This document shows, piece after piece, positions 6,006 to 8,631 of a stretch of 8,631 nt of DNA. Source of the stretch: DATEGZ01 sp035279905. Lineage in GTDB: Bacteria > Acidobacteriota > Vicinamibacteria > Vicinamibacterales > SCN-69-37. The position numbers and the translations under genes are program-made. The notes under the pieces are model-generated. The model made no database searches and was not told the DNA's origin. It saw nothing but the letters and a program-made list of their open reading frames with translations. The DNA is taken from NCBI GenBank assembly GCA_035279905.1, contig DATEGZ010000197.1, positions 1 to 8,631 of the forward strand, read 5' to 3'. The first letter of the stretch is position 1. Every line of letters begins with the position of its first letter.

Positions 6006-6401
6006 TTACTTGAGCAGTCGATTGTCAAAGGGCAGCGGCAGCAGGTCGCGCATCTGATGCTGACCGCTGACCGAAGTGAGATTCGCGAGGATCACGGAAG
6101 CATCGCCGCAGTACTCCCACAGCAGCTGCCGGCACGCGCCGCACGGCGCCGTCGGCGCGGCCGTGTCGGCGACGACGGCGATCATCGTGAAGTCGCGGGC
6201 GCCCTCTGACAGCGCTTTCCAGAGCGCAACGCGCTCGGCGCACACGGTCAGCCCGTAGGTCGCATTCTCGACGTTGCAGCCGGAGTAGATCCTGCCGTCG
6301 CGCGTGAGCAGTGCGGCGCCGACCTTGAAGTTCGAGTACGGCGCCACGGCGTGTTCGCGAGCGGCGCGGGCGGCGGAGACGAGGCGATCAGAGTCGCTCA
6401 A
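6006..6401 (-). CDS. cdd: Cytidine deaminase
   Basis: This enzyme deaminates cytidine and deoxycytidine to uridine and deoxyuridine in the cytosol. It is the small tetrameric type (131 residues from TTG 6401). Visible motifs, counted from the upstream GTG 6407 (subtract 2 for the TTG start), are N45-V-E47-N for ribose binding, C56-A-E58 with a zinc ligand and the catalytic glutamate, and P88-C89-G-A-C92 with the other two zinc ligands. I chose TTG 6401 because GGAGG (6408-6412) sits 6 bases before it. The in-frame GTG at 6407 would leave no spacer, and the TTG start also gives an N-terminus closer to B. subtilis Cdd. The start lies inside the end of the PNP gene (14-base overlap), so expression is probably coupled to it. 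Confidence 0.95.
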   Translation of the reverse strand: MSDSDRLVSAARAAREHAVAPYSNFKVGAALLTRDGRIYSGCNVENATYGLTVCAERVALWKALSEGARDFTMIAVVADTAAPTAPCGACRQLLWEYCGDASVILANLTSVSGQHQMRDLLPLPFDNRLLK

Positions 6402-7218
6402 GCACACCCTCCAGCAGCGCGATGAACTGGCCGCGCACCCGTCCCGTTGTCTCGATCACTTCCTCGGCGGTAATCGGCTGCGGCAGGATGCCCGCCGCCA
6501 TGTTCGAGATGCACGAGACGCCAAGCACTTCGATGCCCATGTGGCGCGCGACGATCGCTTCCGGCACCGTCGACATGCCGACGGCATCGGCGCCCATCGC
6601 ACGAAACGCGCGAATTTCCGCCGGCGTCTCGTAGCTCGGTCCGCTCACCGCGATGTAGACGCCGTGCTCGATCGAGATCCCGTTGGCGCGCGCGGACTGG
6701 TCGGCCAGCCCCCGCAATCGCTTCGAGTACGTCTCCGACATGTCCGGAAACCTCGGGCCGAACCGATCGTCGTTGGGCCCGACGAGCGGATTGGCGCCGA
6801 GGAAGTTGATGTGGTCGTCGATCACCATCAACGCGCCCTCGCCGAACTTCTTGTTGATGCCGCCGGCCGCGTTGGTGAGCAGCAGCACCTTCACGCCGAG
6901 CCGGCCGAGCACGCGGACCGCGAACGTCACGGTGCCGAGATCGTGTCCCTCGTAGTAGTGCACGCGGCCCGAGAGCGCGAGCACACGCCGGCCTTTCGCC
7001 GTGCCCGCGACGAGCTTGCCGGCGTGGCCGACGATGCGCGACGCCGGCCAGTACGGAATCGTCTCGTAGGGCATCGCATCGGCATGACCGAGGCTCTCGG
7101 CGAAGCTGCCGAGGCCGGAGCCGAGGACGATGGCCGCCTCCGGCACCGGATCGAGCCGGCTGCGCAGGTATTCGGCGGCCTCTTCGACGTGGGCAAACGT
7201 GAGCGGAAGGATGTTCAC
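6388..7218 (-). CDS. punA: Purine-nucleoside phosphorylase, trimeric type
   Basis: PNP splits purine (deoxy)nucleosides with phosphate to give the free base and (deoxy)ribose-1-phosphate. The 276 residues match the family's 270-290. Visible motifs are V-L-G-S-G-L-G-S (31-38) and G-R-V-H87-Y-Y-E-G-H for phosphate and ribose, N-A-A-G-G-I-N (116-122), S-G-P-S-Y-E-T-P-A-E201 and V-G-M-S-T-V-P-E for the active site, and S-N239 near the base. The Glu/Asn pair favours 6-oxopurines (inosine, guanosine) over methylthioadenosine. The start is GTG 7218, overlapping the transporter stop as GTGA. There is no Shine-Dalgarno, so it is likely translated by coupling. The frame stays open upstream to 7530, but that part lies antisense-frame within the transporter and has shadow composition. 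The 3' end overlaps cdd. Confidence 0.96.
   Translation of the reverse strand: MNILPLTFAHVEEAAEYLRSRLDPVPEAAIVLGSGLGSFAESLGHADAMPYETIPYWPASRIVGHAGKLVAGTAKGRRVLALSGRVHYYEGHDLGTVTFAVRVLGRLGVKVLLLTNAAGGINKKFGEGALMVIDDHINFLGANPLVGPNDDRFGPRFPDMSETYSKRLRGLADQSARANGISIEHGVYIAVSGPSYETPAEIRAFRAMGADAVGMSTVPEAIVARHMGIEVLGVSCISNMAAGILPQPITAEEVIETTGRVRGQFIALLEGVLERL
6408..6412 (-). promoter_or_regulatory. Ribosome binding site GGAGG for cytidine deaminase
   Basis: GGAGG on the - strand lies within the last codons of the PNP gene. It directly abuts GTG 6407 but is 6 bases from TTG 6401, which favours the TTG start. Confidence 0.65.
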
Positions 7219-8474
7219 AGCAGAATCGCCGCGATGCACGCGGACGCGAAGTTGGCGAGCGTGCCGGCCAGCATCGCCCGGAAGCCGAGCTTGGCCAGGT
7301 CGTGGCGCCGCTCGGGCACCAGCGCGCCGATGCCGCCGATCTGAATGCCGATCGACGAGAAGTTCGCGAACCCGCACAGCGCGAACGTCGCCACGGTGAA
7401 CGATCGCGGATCGAGCGAGTCCTTCAACGGCCCGAGCTGCGCGAACGCGATGAACTCGTTGAGCACCATGCGGGTGCCGAGGAGATTGCCGATCGTGCCG
7501 GCGTCCTTCCACGGCACGCCCAGGCTCCACGCGATCGGCGCGAACACCCAGCCGAACACTTTCTGCAGGCTGAAATCCGGCACGTGGATCCAGCCGCCAA
7601 TCCAGCCGAGCACGGCGTTGGTGAGCGCGATCAGCGCGACGAACGAGATCAGCATCGCGATCACGTTCATCGCGAGGTGCAGCCCTTCGCCGGTGCCGCG
7701 GCCGGCGGCGTCGATCACGTTGACATCCGTCTTCGCGACCTCGAGACGCACAGTACCGAGCGTCTCGGGCACCGCGGTCTCAGGCACGAACATCTTGGCC
7801 ATCATCAGCGTGCCCGGCGCGGTCATGATCACCGCGGTGAGCAGGTGCTTCGGCTCGATGCCGAACGCGATGTAGGCCGCCATGATGCCGCCCGAGATGT
7901 GCGCCATCCCCGACGTCATCACCGTCATGAGCTCCGACTCGGTCATGCGCGGCAGGTACGGCCGGATGGTGAGCGGCGCTTCCGTCTGGCCCATGAAGAT
8001 GCTGGCCGCGACGTTCAGCGACTCGGCGCCGCTTGCGCCCATCACCTTGTTCATCACGAGCGCAAACAGCCGCACGACGAGCTGCATGACGCCGAAGTAG
8101 TAGAGGATCGCGAAGAGCGCCGCGATGAAGATGATCGTCGGCGCAATCTGAAAGGCGAAGATCGTCCCGTACTGGGCGCCGTCCTTGCCGAGCACCCGCG
8201 TCATGATGTCCGTCCACACCGGCTGGTTGCCGATCGGCCCGAAGACGAACGACGATCCGATCGCGGAGAAGCTCAGCAGCGCGCGAATCTTGTCGCCCAG
8301 CACCTCGAAGACCTTTTGACCGACGCTCGTCTTGATGACGATGAGCGCGAAGAGAAACTGGAGGCCGAAGCCCCATGCAATCGTCCGGGCCTTGATGGCG
8401 CGCCGGTTCGTCGAGAGGGCGTAGGCAATGAGCGCGATCAGCACCAGGCCGCAGAGCGGTTGAAAACGGGCCAT
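7215..8474 (-). CDS. nupC: Concentrative nucleoside transporter (CNT family, NupC-like)
   Basis: A polytopic inner-membrane protein of 419 residues that imports nucleosides with Na+ or H+. The CNT signatures are present: M-G162-Q-T-E-A-P-L for nucleobase binding, R-M-V-L-N339-E-F-I-A-F with the ribose-binding glutamate, and A-L-C-G-F-A-N-F-S-S-I-G-I-Q-I-G-G (365-381). Hydrophobic helices run from about residue 5 to the C-terminus, and the transport domain (about 90-419) is complete. The ion cannot be read from the sequence with confidence. ATG 8474 has GAGGAG (8478-8483) upstream with a short 3-base spacer. It opens the salvage operon; its 3' end overlaps the PNP start by 4 bases. Its whole visible leader is palindromic. 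Confidence 0.96.
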   Translation of the reverse strand: MARFQPLCGLVLIALIAYALSTNRRAIKARTIAWGFGLQFLFALIVIKTSVGQKVFEVLGDKIRALLSFSAIGSSFVFGPIGNQPVWTDIMTRVLGKDGAQYGTIFAFQIAPTIIFIAALFAILYYFGVMQLVVRLFALVMNKVMGASGAESLNVAASIFMGQTEAPLTIRPYLPRMTESELMTVMTSGMAHISGGIMAAYIAFGIEPKHLLTAVIMTAPGTLMMAKMFVPETAVPETLGTVRLEVAKTDVNVIDAAGRGTGEGLHLAMNVIAMLISFVALIALTNAVLGWIGGWIHVPDFSLQKVFGWVFAPIAWSLGVPWKDAGTIGNLLGTRMVLNEFIAFAQLGPLKDSLDPRSFTVATFALCGFANFSSIGIQIGGIGALVPERRHDLAKLGFRAMLAGTLANFASACIAAILL

Positions 8475-8477
8475 AGA

Positions 8478-8483
8478 CTCCTC
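8478..8483 (-). promoter_or_regulatory. Ribosome binding site GAGGAG of the transporter gene, next to a long hairpin
   Basis: GAGGAG on the - strand lies 3 bases before ATG 8474, a short spacer. One base separates it from the foot of the 37-bp inverted repeat at 8485-8567, so a folded leader would present or crowd this site. Confidence 0.6.
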
Positions 8484-8484
8484 A

Positions 8485-8567
8485 GAGGTGAAATGACGCC
8501 GGGAGTAGTTTTTACAATTTACCCGGAACGTAAATTGTAAAAACTACTCCCGGCGTCATTTCACCTC
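8485..8567. repeat. Perfect 37-bp inverted repeat with 9-base loop (REP-like)
   Basis: The arms 8485-8521 and 8531-8567 are exact reverse complements; the loop is CCCGGAACG (8522-8530). Each arm has an AT-rich inner part (TTTTTACAATTTA) and a GC-rich outer part (GACGCCGGGAG). It lies immediately upstream of the transporter's ribosome binding site. There is no gene inside. The TACAAT in each arm resembles a -10 box, but I see no matching -35 box. Confidence 0.93.
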
Positions 8568-8631
8568 ACTGTCCCAATCACCAGCGGACGCGCCGCCGGC
8601 GGCGCGTCCGCTGGTGATTGGGACAGTGAGG
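8564..8631. repeat. Perfect 68-base palindrome without a loop, reaching the window edge
   Basis: The halves 8564-8597 and 8598-8631 are exact reverse complements, centred on GCC|GGC. The arm runs CCTCACTGTCCCAATCACC and then a GC-only core of about 14 bases. It shares four bases (8564-8567) with the neighbouring inverted repeat and may extend past the window. It resembles the GGGACAG-type REP palindromes of some GC-rich bacteria. An assembly fold-back at a contig end is the alternative. Confidence 0.88.

Noticed and set aside
7219..7530. N-terminal extension of the PNP frame to 7530
   Set aside because: The extra residues are Arg/His-rich shadow of the transporter gene. The GTG at 7218 gives a family-length protein with a GTGA overlap.
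8513..8539. Sigma-70 promoter from the TACAAT boxes in the inverted repeat
   Set aside because: The -10-like hexamer appears in both arms by symmetry, and no TTGACA-like box is found about 17 bases upstream on either strand.
7302..8540. 412-codon + strand open frame opposite the transporter
   Set aside because: It is antisense to nupC, extremely rich in Arg, His, Asp and Glu, and has no recognisable domain. Its end runs into the palindromes.
8485..8567. Intrinsic terminator of an upstream gene
   Set aside because: The T-run is inside the stem rather than after it, and no gene end is visible upstream in the window. Termination remains possible but is not supported.

Overview
The window is GC-rich bacterial chromosome, most likely from an Acidobacteriota member, perhaps class Vicinamibacteria. 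I infer this from the style of the first two genes: a sigma-70 region-4-like regulator that ends in an 'LRLRVHRLR' helix, followed by an 'RFLLGD...FERRY' membrane protein. The many short intergenic repeat arrays point the same way. No rRNA, tRNA, CRISPR array, phage gene or transposase gene is visible. No stretch longer than about 160 bases lacks a gene.

Layout. Bases 3-1360 (+ strand) hold the 3' end of a sigma-factor-like gene that overlaps a membrane-anchored, coiled-coil, anti-sigma-like protein. Bases 1363-1452 hold a 90-base inverted repeat built of 7-base units, between two convergent gene ends. From 8474 down to 1457, nine genes run together on the - strand: CNT nucleoside transporter, purine-nucleoside phosphorylase, cytidine deaminase, methylthioribose-1-phosphate isomerase (mtnA), tsaD, a small secreted four-cysteine protein, a YjbQ/UPF0047 protein, a Nudix hydrolase and an HD-domain protein. 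Bases 8485-8631, just upstream of the transporter, hold two back-to-back perfect inverted repeats.

How the genes fit together. The first four - strand genes form a tight nucleoside uptake and salvage unit (overlaps of 4 and 14 bases, then a 21-base gap): import, phosphorolysis of purine nucleosides, deamination of cytidine, and isomerisation of a 5-substituted ribose-1-phosphate. The second half (tsaD to the HD protein) is more loosely spaced. Most of its gaps are filled with arrays of a 9-10 base GAACC/GGTTC unit. One such array lies in frame in the 3' end of mtnA and gives the enzyme a Gly-Ser-rich tail.

I see no clear new defence or biosynthetic system; the coding content is largely housekeeping. 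The unusual signal is in the non-coding DNA: the nonamer arrays between the operon genes, the mirrored heptamer array, and the two perfect REP-like palindromes that lie where the operon's promoter and leader should be.
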